A stretch of DNA of 64,000 bases, taken from contig NC_088321.1 of NCBI RefSeq assembly GCF_910592395.1, forward strand, positions 11,720,001 to 11,784,000, read 5' to 3'. The notes beneath the pieces are model-generated. The model saw only the letters and a list, made by a program, of their open reading frames with translations. It was not told the DNA's origin and did not search any database. Source of the DNA: Lineus longissimus (Eukaryota; Nemertea; Pilidiophora; Heteronemertea; Lineidae). Shown one piece after another: positions 24,000 through 34,254 of this stretch. Numbering within the stretch: position 1 is the first letter of the stretch; each line of letters opens with the position of its first letter. Made by a program: the position numbers and the translations under genes.

Positions 24000-26090
24000 C
24001 TGATAGAATAATTCATTCACATTAAGCCTGGCATCTGAGACGATTGCAGTGCCGTTACGAGACAGCTTTGAGCCTCGAAAATGCAATAAAATGATGCAAT
24101 TTTACGATAATCACGTAATTGAAGTCTGTTTACTGACAGCATGTAAAAAAGGTTTGAATCGATGCCTAATAATGTCAAATTAATAGTGAAGGTTGTGTGG
24201 GAAGATAACAATCTGAAGCGGTGATTCTTCTTTTGCGTTCAGCTGCTCAAGTGTTTTTTGTTCGGACGGTCGGTGCGGCGTACAGCCATGTTTCTAGTCC
24301 CCTCATTTTTTTCAATGTTATCATGCAGGCTCTAGCCAGATATCCTCCTAGTATAGTTCATCTTCGGACATTGCAGGATGTGTTCTCCTGTTTGACTAGA
24401 AGGCACAGGCCTCATCTGCCTCCTCTTTACTCGGAATTCCACGGAAGACCATTGTCACTTCTGGTCTGTATGGCTACCGAACAATATCTCCTCCCGATTT
24501 TTTGGTGTTTGATATGTTCCTAAGATTGTCAAAATGGAGTCACCTGCATTTCACCTTATTAATTAAAATCGCATCTGGTTTCGTTGAGAGGAAAAGTATT
24601 GACATTTGCTGAACCAAATGCATTGACCACCATGAGGACACAAAGCAAGTATTGGCATTCGTTACACTTGCAAAATGGCAAGTAAACGGAAGGCATTGCA
24701 CCTGGCTTGATTAAGCGTTATTCATGTTATTGACAACGATCCAATATATATTTTTTTCGTCAATTGTAATTAAGGGTAAACTTGATAATTCTATTGATGG
24801 GGTAAACTTACGCGGCACTGCAATATTATCACAACGCTTTCTAAACATTCCTGCTCTTTCTGATTTGCAGGTATCAATTTCCCCTGGCTAATGAGTATTC
24901 CGACGAGCGGCGTCTAACACCTCAGACAACACATGGCATGTCCTCACGCCGCGTCACAGCCTATGTCGGAACATGCCAAACATGGGAAATCATGCGATAA
25001 TCGAATAATTAAGATATTTACAGGCATTGTATCGAAATGAAAATACTTCCATCTGATAATTATGAATAAAGAGCAGCTCTAGTCCTGGATACATTTTATA
25101 AGAAAATAAACGCATGGCTTTTTTGCAATTGTCGAATCAGTGTGAAAAAATGACGACCTCAAAATTGTTCGCGCTCCACCGGAAAATCCCTAATTATTTG
25201 ACTGCAGTCTGAAGAATTGATGAGCTAGCTACCAGATGCACCTAATAAAAAATCATGCAACACAACTTTAAAGGTATTTTTCTACTTTTCCTGTGCCTTT
25301 TTGGTTTTTCCGCGCAAATCAGATCGTTGTCTCCGCGGAGAGGCTGCGCGTCCGCGGATTTGTGCGACATTCATTCGCCGGGATGAATTTTCTTGGTCAA
25401 TATTCCAGGAACAAATGACTGGGATTCCTTTATTTGATCTCAGTAAGGTCTCAGTGAGACTCCAGTGAGATTTTACTGAAAAAATAGGTCGTGACTTCCA
25501 CTGAGATGTTAATGGGGTCTGGATTAGATTCTATCGAGATCCAGCGGTGATTTCAATGGGCTCTTATGGGAATCACGCCCTGTCTTCTCACGAGATATTC
25601 ACTGAAATCCCACTAAAACTTAGATCACATAATAATCGCCATGGTTCGACTCAATGGTACTGGAAAATCCCAGAGTAGAATGAGACATTACGATATATGT
25701 TATTGGATTATTCAGCTACATGAATGCTTCAGACAGATTAAGTGACCATGATATGCGCGGTACAATTAAGAAAAATGCTGACAAAGAATAAACATTGGAC
25801 AAAATATTTCTAATGTGTCGGCTCAACATTACGTGAACAGGTTCTAACGCATCCTATCTCATACGCTCTCTGACGATTCCATCCTCATAATCGAATCATT
25901 ATGACAACTGGACAATGCACCAGACAGGTTATCGCTGTGGTGTGTCTATTATAGAAAGAATACTAATGAATCATCACAATGCCTACTCGTCTACACCGGG
26001 CTGCTCTATAGATACTTATTGCTTGATGGAAAGATAGATTGGGTATGGGAATATATTGGTACATCATGTGATTAGTAGATTCTTCCTGGA
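24000..26090. other. No gene recognised; GTGAGAT-rich segment
   Basis: An open plus frame of 100 codons (24221-24523) has no recognisable domain and a non-ATG start. At 25436-25627 the words CAGTGAGA, GAGATC and ATTTCACTG-like complements recur, including the palindrome GTCTCAGTGAGAC at 25452, as in a degraded foldback. An AT-rich interval at 24540-24860 carries several ATTA/TAATT homeodomain-type words but is otherwise plain. Confidence 0.35.
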
Positions 26091-26096
26091 AATATT

Positions 26097-26286
26097 TGTG
26101 ACCCGTCACAGCAAAACCAGGCCCATGTCGCTCTGAGCTTGGCAGGTTGAGACGGACTGTTTGTTCATTTCCCTATTGTCTGCCTTTTGTGAAATATGAG
26201 CACATCAATGTCTTCCATTATCTCCTGGCGTCATTTAGGCTCATTTTCTGTGCGACATGCGCCTGGTTTTGCTGTGACGGGTCACA
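26097..26286 (+). mobile_element. MITE family M2, copy 1 (190 bp)
   Basis: It begins TGTGACCCGTCACAGCAAAA and ends with the reverse complement, with inverted repeats of about 36 bp. The first 14 bases of each end are themselves palindromic (TGTGACCCGTCACA). A second copy of exactly the same length lies inverted at 29654-29843. It encodes nothing. Confidence 0.9.
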
Positions 26287-26360
26287 TTTTTGAATGATCA
26301 TGTCAAATATGGTAACATCAGACAGTGGCCATCGAAGGTTTTATAATACTTATGTTATTG

Positions 26361-26720
26361 TCAGACAGAGATGATCAAGTTCTTTCCAACAAATGGTCAT
26401 GTCAATGGGTTTACTAATGGTACCATCGGAAAATGATCAAGGGATTTCTAACGCACAGTCAAGTCAATATAATGGTTCCATCGGAGAGAGTTTTAACAAG
26501 AGCTTCCAAACAAATGGTCATGCCATGAAGTTTACAAATGGTACCATCAGACAGCTGATCAAGAGTTTCCCAGCGAATGGTAAAGGTAATAGGTTTACTC
26601 ATGACACGATCGCCAAGAGTTGAAAAATAACTTCTCGACAAGCGGTCAAGTCAATGGACTTACTAATGGTACCATCAGACAGAAATGATCAAGAACATTC
26701 CGACGCACGGGCATATCGGT
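26361..26720 (+). repeat. Decayed minisatellite, about 63-bp unit
   Basis: At least five or six units carry the pattern GATCAAGAGTTTCC-AAC-AAATGGTCATG-TTTACTAATGGTACCATC-AGACAG. They begin near 26361, 26424, 26477, 26546, 26608 and 26671. A plus frame of 76 codons spans four units and yields a repeating peptide (SFQTNG, FTNGTI, SFPANG, FTHDTI). The unit is a multiple of three in most steps, so a former coding repeat is possible. Fragments with TTTCCAACGC and TTTCCAGCGA occur further right, to about 27380. Confidence 0.7.
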
Positions 26721-26729
26721 AGGTTGTGA

Positions 26730-27890
26730 ACGCTTTCTTCTTTTACTTGATAAGCCCCAAATTTGGAAGTCGGGCTGAACATATGTGTCCAGTTATCGAA
26801 TGCTTGTGTAATCACGATACGCTAGCATGGCTAGGAAAGAATATATTATCGCCGCGATGCCTATTTCTATTCAGCGGATGCGCTTAGCCGGATGGGAAAT
26901 GGACCTTAGTGTGATAAAGAGAGGAATGGATGTGGAGATTATATGTCACTTAAGAGGAATAACTGGTAAACCGTGCTATATGCTAAAAGTAGATACAAAG
27001 TAGTTGATTTTTCATGAAAATGTAAGAATAGCACGGCAAAGATGGTACAACCAGACACAGCCATTCACCAGCTTTCCAACGCAAATCATGGTCACGTAGA
27101 GTAGCCAGTTTTCTTAAATATGTGCATCTGGCAAAAAATTGCGGTAATCAATAATGGGCAATGAGTGGCATAATGTTCGGACATATGCAGAAGATGATAT
27201 AAGAAAGATAATTGCTCAGATTATGAATACTCATTTAAGAATCTACTTCTTCATCGAATGGCTTTGAGGCTACCCCAGGCTTAAAAAAAACTACAACTTA
27301 ATTTTCGTTGAAAAGTTTAAGAAGAACATCACAAGCATGTTACTACAGGACAGAGTTGGACGAAGAGCTTTCCAGCGAAAGATAGTCGGAAAGATTTAAA
27401 CCCGTTCTTATTTTTTCACTTATGTCCCACATTTTTTTTATTTTAGCTATCATGTATATTCCGTTCAAACGTTTAGAAGTATCGGCGTTATTATGGATTG
27501 ACGTGTTACAGGAAATGCTAGGGAGGAAGAAGTATTGTTTTCACAATAATGACAATGCAAGCATCTATTTAAATTCACTTGACGTCTCTGAAGCCACTTA
27601 GACCGAATGGAGAGATACCTTAATGTGATCAGATGATGGAGGACACATACATGTAGAATCGACGGATTGTTTTATCATATCATAGGCCAAACGTCCCTAT
27701 AGTTAACATACCGTTCAGTCTGCATAACTTGTACATGAACAATATTTAAAGAAACTTTTTGATTTCTTTTTTAATTAAAACTTGACGAATCTTACAAATG
27801 TACATGTGGGTTAGTGTCAAACCAAAGCCTGCCCATGACTGATGTAAGCTCGGATACTGGCACAGATAAAGCAACATCCTACCGTATACT
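26730..27890. other. No gene recognised
   Basis: Apart from scattered fragments resembling the preceding 63-bp minisatellite (near 27030-27110 and 27350-27400), I see no repeat, RNA gene or plausible exon. Confidence 0.4.
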
Positions 27891-27910
27891 CTATTATCAT
27901 ACCTCATTAG

Positions 27911-28040
27911 TATGTGAGCCAATCACGTCGCGTCATTTGCGTCACTTGGCCGTTGAATATAATCCCATATTCCACGGCCAATGTTCAATATTCAACGCTC
28001 CCGCGCGATGACGTCACCGTCCACCACCGCTCAAAACAAC
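27911..28040 (+). promoter_or_regulatory. Promoter-like stretch with CCAAT and CRE sites
   Basis: Directly before the ATG at 28041 lie GCCAAT (27918-27923), several CpGs, and a perfect cAMP-response-type palindrome TGACGTCA at 28009-28016. A palindrome GGCCGTTGAATAT-6 nt-ATATTCCACGGCC lies at 27948-27979. A related one follows the exon at 28402-28433, so part of this could belong to a repeat rather than to a host promoter. Confidence 0.35.
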
Positions 28041-28163
28041 ATGGCGGAGACTTGCGGCGCGGTGGTGAGGATTGAAGCATCAAAATCACCATTTTATGCG
28101 GAATTTTGGAGACGACAACCATTAAGAATGCGTTGCTTTGGAAGATACACGAACAAAGATAAG
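28041..28163 (+). CDS. Possible first exon, 41 codons, unknown protein
   Basis: The sequence CAACATGGCGGAG gives an ATG in a good Kozak-type context. The frame runs 41 codons (MAETCGAVVRIEASKSPFY, then AEFWRRQPLRMRCFGRYTNK and DK) to a phase-0 donor AAG|GTAATT. Composition looks coding, and CpGs cluster around the start as in invertebrate promoters. The end (PLRMRCFGRY) is faintly like the first strand of small OB-fold proteins such as TEN1, but that is a guess from a few residues. I found no second exon. The matching palindromes on each side (27948-27979 and 28402-28433) raise the alternative that the segment lies inside a mobile element. Confidence 0.35.
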
Positions 28164-28490
28164 GTAATTAATCTGTTACGTTGTAACGGAGGGACATTCT
28201 GGCATTTTATCGGTCGTTTTTTAGCGCTGGGTCACAGGGTGAGGTAGGCATACTGACGTAATGTTGACGTGGTTTGTTTTGGTTTGAGCAAAGCACGTGC
28301 AGCAAAAGTGTGACTGAAATTTTGGCGCCTTGTCAAGGATGCAACAATGATAGCAGGGCCTAATAATGGTTGAGGTATGATAAAGTGAATATTGGATTCC
28401 TGGCCGTTGAATATGGAAAAACATTCAACGGTTAAAACCATTATTTCACCAGGCGCTAGCTGACGGTAAGCTGACAATAACGAAATGTCT

Positions 28491-29395
28491 GGGGACATTG
28501 TGCTCACCTAGGAATCATTTAGTTGCTGATCAAATGATATATGGAGGTTAAATTGACTTTTAGATGACAAAATGTGGCACTGTGAATGACACTTTTAGAG
28601 TTTGATCTCTGTGAATTTGATAAACTAGGTCACAATAGACCTAAATTGGGTCAACTTGTACATATGCCCAATATGTGTCTCCATATAAAATTTGAAAAAT
28701 CTCAGACAAATAGTAGTAAAACGTATTAACTTCAGTGGAATTTTAGAGTTTGACCGTTCTGACCTTGGAAACTAGGTCAAGGTCAAAATGTTTTACGCTC
28801 TTTGTGAAACTTGATCATATTGATCAATGGTGTACCTTTGAGGATCACACAGTGAAGGTTTCTTGATATAACTGAATTTTTTTGAACTGACCTACTTACA
28901 CCTGAAAAGTAGGTCACATTAACCTGAATTTCTGTTGAGATGTACAGATGCCCAATAGTTGTCTACATATCAAATTTGAAGAGACTAGGAAAATCAATGA
29001 CGAAACATGCTACCTTCGCTGAAATTTTAGAGTTTGACCTCTGTGACCTTCAAAAGTAGGTTAAATCAAAACCCGTATATTATGTCATGTATTCCTATCA
29101 GAAGTATTGACAGTAAAAATTTCATTATTCTAGCTATCAGCGTTCATGAAATATTGACAAAATAAGGTTTTTAAAGATGGCCGGCTGGATTCCAGAAAGT
29201 AGGTCAAATGGCGATGATTTTTTGTCAAGTCATGTTGTCATAAGAGATCCTCACACCAAGTTTCAACTTTTTAGACTCAATAGTGAGGAAACGTGCCCCT
29301 ATTGTTGACGGACGATGGACAGACGGACCCACAGACCCTGGATGACGGACAAGACGTGATGAGATAAGCTCATCCATGTGAGCTAAACACGCAAA
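28491..29395 (+). repeat. TGACC-type composite repeat with GACGGACGATGGACAGACGG tail, copy 2
   Basis: It starts GGGGACATTGTGCTCACC, like copy 1 at 13187. Diverged units of roughly 220-260 bp carry TTTTAGAGTTTGACC or close variants (28594, 28742, 29026), GAAACTAGGTCAAGGTCAAA, and CATATGCCCAATATGTGTCT/CAGATGCCCAATAGTTGTCT. The tail of GACGGAC words (29309-29360) is followed by AGCTCATCCATGTGAGCTAAA, a partly self-complementary end. The many TGACCT/AGGTCA words match nuclear-receptor half-sites. That could be incidental. Confidence 0.7.
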
Positions 29396-29611
29396 TTGAA
29401 GAGCTGAAGAGAAGTTAAATCGGTGATTTCCAATAAGATACGCGGCTACACCACGCATTGAACATCAAACGCCAAAATTAGCAATCAGCAATCTTCCGCG
29501 GACACCTGCGCCTCGGATGAAGACGATGTTTTCCTTCCCCTTCAGGCTGATCCTCTCTGCAGCTGTCGCGGCACAGCTAAGTCACAGATCTGCACCGGCT
29601 TACATGCACGT

Positions 29612-29649
29612 CATGTCAAGACTTATAATTCAGTTATAGTCTTGACATG
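29612..29649. repeat. Small palindrome abutting MITE M2 copy 2
   Basis: CATGTCAAGACTTATAA and TTATAGTCTTGACATG pair with one bulge across a five-base spacer. It ends four bases before the M2 copy at 29654. Confidence 0.7.
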
Positions 29650-29653
29650 CATA

Positions 29654-29843
29654 TGTGACCCGTCACAGCAAAACCAGGCGCATGTCGCACAGAAGATGAG
29701 CCTAAATGACACCAGGAGATAACAGAAGAAATTGATGTGCTCATATTTCACAAAAGGCAGACAATAGAGAAATGAATGAGCAGTCCGTCTCAACCTGCCA
29801 AGCTCAGAGCGACATGCGCCTGGTTTTGCTGTGACGGGTCACA
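29654..29843 (-). mobile_element. MITE family M2, copy 2 (190 bp, inverted)
   Basis: Reverse-complement orientation relative to 26097-26286, with about 11 differences over 190 positions by eye. The ends are flanked by TA (CATA before, TATA after), which would fit a TA target-site duplication. The close match between copies suggests recent mobilisation by an enzyme encoded elsewhere. Confidence 0.9.
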
Positions 29844-30016
29844 TATACATTGTACAAGCATATCGTTTCGTATACGGTCGGTACAGTTATTTTCGTCATG
29901 TTAACAGTCATATTCTTCAAATGTCACAGTTTTGCGCTGGCTTAAGTCATCAAGCTTTATATTATTCCGGTTACGTGTACATGATAGGTTTTTGGTAAGT
30001 TATGGTTGGTTTGGAG

Positions 30017-30145
30017 AATTGATACCGAACTCGAGGTGTTGGCTGTCTCACCAAAACAGAGACGTAGCTGAGGTTTTGGCCGAAATTTTTGCTCCACCCT
30101 GGCGGTTTTGGTGAGACAATCAATACCGACAGTGAGGTATCAATT
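30017..30145. mobile_element. Foldback element, copy 2
   Basis: The arm AATTGATACCGAACTCGAGG to CACCAAAAC (30017-30057) is inverted at 30105-30145. The central GCCGAAATTTTTGCTCCACC and the following TATCAATTTCTATTCTAAAA match copy 1 at 3.6 kb (ACGAAATTTTAGCTCCACCC; TTCAATTTCTATTCTAAAAT). Weaker similarity continues to about 30270, where AACGAGGCTT and a TTCCATATTTTGCACCAACC block have counterparts at 4.08-4.17 kb. So the family is larger than the palindrome alone. Confidence 0.65.
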
Positions 30146-30754
30146 TCTATTCTAAAACATTTCGAATTGAATACCGAATAAACTGGTGTTAATGCTTTCG
30201 ACTGCTTCCATATTTTGCACCAACCCAAGTTGTTGTGGTTGCCTAACCATTACCGCTGAATTAAAAACGAGGCTTCGTTGGCATATAGTGCATTTACACT
30301 GTAAACTGCGGTTCATTATAAATCTAGACGTGTTAGAATAATGCACCTTGGCCAGTATACCACCTGACTTTAGCTGTGATCTGGCAAAGTCACAGGTCTG
30401 CCGAGGCAGGTCCGATCATGCTATCACCGACATTTGGTAAACGATGTAATTCTTCCCACATGCAACACCAATGAGTATCGATCACTGGCCGTATTCTTCG
30501 AACTTAGTTTGCTAAGGTAGGAAGTGGATGCAACTATAGAATTGCAGTCTTTTATAAGTGTTTTTTTATGGTATGGCTGTTCTCATTCATCGTTAAAAAC
30601 TTATATAACTTTCAACTTCGAAGGCTTTCACACTTATAAATAGAACAACATCAACATCTATTGTACTTTAAGCCCTATTGGAATAGTATTGACCTCCCAT
30701 TCATCAACCGGAGTGTTCGACAATGGAAATAAAGCAATTATACGCCTGCCTTAT

Positions 30755-30815
30755 GGGGCAATTAGCTCAGGGATGTCAGCACTTAAGTGAAGTGCATGGG
30801 TTCATTTGAACATTG
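30755..30815 (+). repeat. tRNA-like remnant (possible SINE head)
   Basis: GGGGCAATTAGCTCAGGGAT resembles a tRNA acceptor/D-arm start with an A-box. GGTTCATTTGAAC at 30799 is a degraded B-box at a suitable distance. A full cloverleaf cannot be drawn because the anticodon arm is poor, so this is a relic and not a working tRNA gene. Confidence 0.25.
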
Positions 30816-30977
30816 CGAGCGGCAGTGGAAGAAAAAGTAAAGTGGAATGCATTCTTATTGAAGGTTTGCGGTTTTGCGAAGCATTATGGCCAGGCTGCTT
30901 TTAGAGAATGGTTTGCCCACCAGACCAGAATAGCTCGAGGATATGGCTCATCCAGGGTAATATACATGTACATGACA

Positions 30978-31197
30978 TATACTCTAGTTTCTCACTCCTA
31001 ACGTCCAGCCTGATCTTTACATAGTGCACATTTCTAGGCCCGTAATGGGGTAATTTTTAGGCCTTCTATATTGCCATTGACGCTGCTGGTCAATCAAGTA
31101 TAGGCCTGAAGAAACCCACTCCCGTCGTGGGCCGACCAAAATGTAAACATACACTGGCTTACTACAGTGGACGTTAGGCGTGCGAAACTAGAGTATA
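30978..31197. mobile_element. MITE with 30-bp terminal inverted repeats (220 bp)
   Basis: TATACTCTAGTTTCTCACTC and the next ten bases (30978-31007) match the reverse complement of 31168-31197 with two mismatches. The ends read TA|TACTC and GAGTA|TA, so a TA target duplication is possible. A direct repeat (ATATGGCTCATCCAG at 30942, ATATTGCTCATCCAG at 31195) also flanks the element. It has no coding capacity. Confidence 0.8.
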
Positions 31198-31822
31198 TTG
31201 CTCATCCAGTAGCCAAGTATGCAAAATACCATATTGCATAATGCTGAAACACTTTTTAAGCCTCCGTACGTGTTTAGCAACCATTCATATGCGACTTGAT
31301 CAGCCCTTCGAACCAACACACGCATACCTGCGTATTATGTTTTGGGAAATACAGTCACCTGGGGCTATAACTCTCCAACGACAGCGTTACAACGACGTCG
31401 TGATATCGGCAACCCTAAAAAATACTGCAATATTGAAGAATCGAGACCTTACCGAGTAACGTTGAGCAAATGACTTAGGGAAAGTCGGTTTCAATATAAT
31501 TTTCCACAAGTTATTACAGTCGATCATTGATAAACGTTGATGACCTGGTGCATTCTATCCGTTAAACATCTTAAATGCCACAAACAGACTGCTTCGAACC
31601 AAACAAAGCCAGACAACGGACACTCCCCTATTTCAAATAAAACCACTTTATTGGGAACGGATAGTGGTGTTTCATGGTTGTACCTAATGTAGAAAATGGG
31701 CCATTATCGGTGACACAGTGGCAATGCATTACCATGTGCGACATTTGAAAACTCAACACGATGTACATATTGGGTTTTCGTGAAATTCTTGAACATAACG
31801 CTGTTATTCGGGTCTGTTTTGG

Positions 31823-32193
31823 AATAGCATTCCGCGAAGATGACGTCACTGCAGCTGCTGCCCTCTATTTACCCATCGCTGAATTACAGGCAATGTCGGA
31901 CAAACATGCGGTTTCGTAATGGATTCAGGCTTTCTAACTAGGGCAGTTAGATTCAATCTGGCACATGTCTGAGTGTCGGAAATACTACATAATTGTTATG
32001 AATATTTCTCTCTCTGACTCTATGGTATCATTCATGCTAAAAACAATGCAGGGTCAAAGATAATTGACTTTGAAATAAGCTCAAATGCGTAGAAATAAGT
32101 GTCGATGTCCGACTGTCACGTGACTAAAACGTCATCAATATCTTATGCAAATGACCTTGTGAGCTATAAATAGTAACTTCGCGGAATGCTATT
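31823..32193. mobile_element. Candidate MITE with 17-bp perfect inverted ends (371 bp)
   Basis: AATAGCATTCCGCGAAG at 31823-31839 is exactly inverted at 32177-32193. TGACGTCA follows the left end, and an ACGTGAC/ACGTCAT cluster precedes the right end. I see no target-site duplication. The exact 17-base inverted match at this distance is very unlikely by chance, but whether it is a transposon or another structure is open. Confidence 0.55.
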
Positions 32194-32633
32194 GCAATTT
32201 TGAAGAACACCGTTTAGCCGGAACAGTAAATCAAAGTTATCGGTGTTCCATTTTTGCTGCACTTCGCCATATTCCCAAATGCGATGGAACATTGGTGTCT
32301 AAGCTGAAAATCATAGCCTTGGCCATCATATAGTATAAATCCGTCTATTAAGTTTGCCTGTTCCATTTCGACACTTGCCATATAACGCCGTGGGATCATG
32401 TGTTCAGATAATGCCTTTATTCATTATTACTACATGTAGATGAAACTATGTCATTCTGATACTGCATTAAAAAGATTAATTTTCTGCATTACGTGCCAAG
32501 CGAAAACCTGTGACGCGGCAAATGGACAAGTCGTCTAGTGTGCAAGGTGTTTTGACGCGGTATGTGGGGATACTGATGATTAGTCGTCAGAGTGGAGGTG
32601 CGATGATTACTAGTTCGGGTAAACCAGACTATG

Positions 32634-32647
32634 CCCCCCCCCCCCCC
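32634..32647 (+). repeat. Poly-C tract (14)
   Basis: An uninterrupted run of 14 C. Similar plus-strand C runs occur at 40001-40014, 51282-51296, 51910-51931 and 59540-59548. Confidence 0.9.
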
Positions 32648-33001
32648 AGCACCCCACCAACAAACGCAAATCCCCCGAGAACCCAACATATGCCAGGGGC
32701 TTACGCTAATAGACATACCGGAAAAACCCGAACAAAGTGTAAGTCTTTCCCAATAGTCAATTATGGGATCATATAGTGTTTCATAATCGTATCCGATTGT
32801 TTACTTTTTTGGCGAAGTTATCGTATTGCAATGGATGTCTAAAGCTGTTTCATCTTTAGTTTATAGAATATATTGCCAATGATAATCTCGTGTTTAAAGT
32901 ATCTAATAAAAGAACATATTTGCTAAGGTTGCTTTCACATACTTTCAGAGTTGCAGCGGGTTCGAGTGTAACCGACAGGAAAACAATAGAGGTAAGCTTA
33001 C

Positions 33002-33339
33002 ATAATAATAATAATAATAATAACTAAACGTATTTATAGTGCCAAAATCCACCCGAAGTGATCAATGACAGTTTACAATTACTTACTAACTAACTTACTA
33101 ACTTTTTTGTACAATAAGTCTAATGCATGTAGCGACGAACGCGGGTGGTTTTAAGGTGTTTCTGAAGACCGGGATGCTGCCACTTTCTCGTATAGAACGC
33201 GAGACGCGATTCCAAAGTTTTGGAGCAGTGCATGATTAAAAGCCCGGTCTCCATGTATTCTTGATGACTTGCTATAATAAAGGCCACAATTATCGCAATG
33301 AGAGATTCTCGCTTGGATTTTAGGGGTCCTTTGACACAC
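33002..33339 (-). mobile_element. Truncated LINE 3' end with reverse-transcriptase C-terminus
   Basis: On the minus strand, GDRAFNHA (around 33250) continues after a frameshift near 33231 as APKLWNRVSRSIRESG, then SIPVFRNTLKPPAFV, ending at TAG 33098-33100. GDRAF-A-PKLWN and a final F-TLK are the usual C-terminal pattern of CR1/L2-like and related non-LTR reverse transcriptases. A short 3' UTR ends GGCACTATAAATACG and a (TTA)7 microsatellite (33002-33023 on plus is (ATA)n), as in such LINEs. The copy is 5'-truncated and frameshifted, so inactive. Confidence 0.75.
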
Positions 33340-33343
33340 TAAC

Positions 33344-33495
33344 CCTGGACCCGGTTGTTAGAAAGCATGTTAGCTCATAAGATGTTGACATGTTGTTACA
33401 CATGCATAACATTTATAGACACAGCTGAAACTACATGTCAGCATGATGTTCTTAGCTACATTGCAACTTGGTTTCTAACTACTATGCCCTGGATG
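33344..33495. repeat. Weak inverted repeat
   Basis: CCCTGGACCCGGTTGTTAGA at the left and TTTCTAACTACTATGCCCTGG at the right are imperfect complements, with TTAGCT and TAGCTA words inside each. It could be an old MITE, but the match has gaps. Confidence 0.3.
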
Positions 33496-34254
33496 TAGGC
33501 AACAACTTCCAGCAAAAAACAACAATTAGTTAAATTGTTTATGTATTATTTTCAGAGATAGACTAGACTTAAGCAACAAAAATCATCCAAAGCCGATGTA
33601 TTTGGGGTTGAAAATTTCAATGGAATTGATATGGAGAACAAGAAACCATGAGGCCTGGCGTTGCCGAATTCGAAGCACGTCGCGCTACAGTCATCTCCCA
33701 TTGCATCGCTTGACCCACCTGCAAAAAAATCTCCCACTTCACGCCAGTTATCAGTAATGCTATATAAAATCGATACAGGTACGCTGCCTAGAGATATGCA
33801 TCAACTTCAAAAGGTTGGTCTCTTTTGTGAGAATCGTCTGACATTGCCCTGAGGTCAAACGGCGATGCGGTAATTTTCATCGCGATCGACGATTTTAGTC
33901 TGTCTGGTGGAGGACCTAACTGCCACATACAGAAGGTTAGTGACAAATAGTGCCTAATCGTGACCTGGAAACGGGATGAATTCCATCGTAATGCATTAGG
34001 ACTGCAGTATTTTCCAAAGCACTCCTGATCACCAGTTCGTGTTGTTTTGCCCTGATCACAATAGCATTGCAATTCATCAAAAAATACCCTTTAAAGGGGC
34101 ACTAAAGGCAGCAGCTAGGTAAGCAAGATAAAGTTACACAATGTCGCCAATAGGGGTCTCTCCCATTTTATAATACGTCAAAAATATTCAGGCTGTCGAG
34201 ACAAAGAGCCTCCAAAGCATCACGTCTTTTGATTGTTGCAATTCGTGAACTTTT

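Noticed and set aside
24940-24990. p53-type response elements (GGCATGTCC, GAACATGCC)
   Set aside because: Each half-site misses the consensus at one base and the spacing is not canonical.
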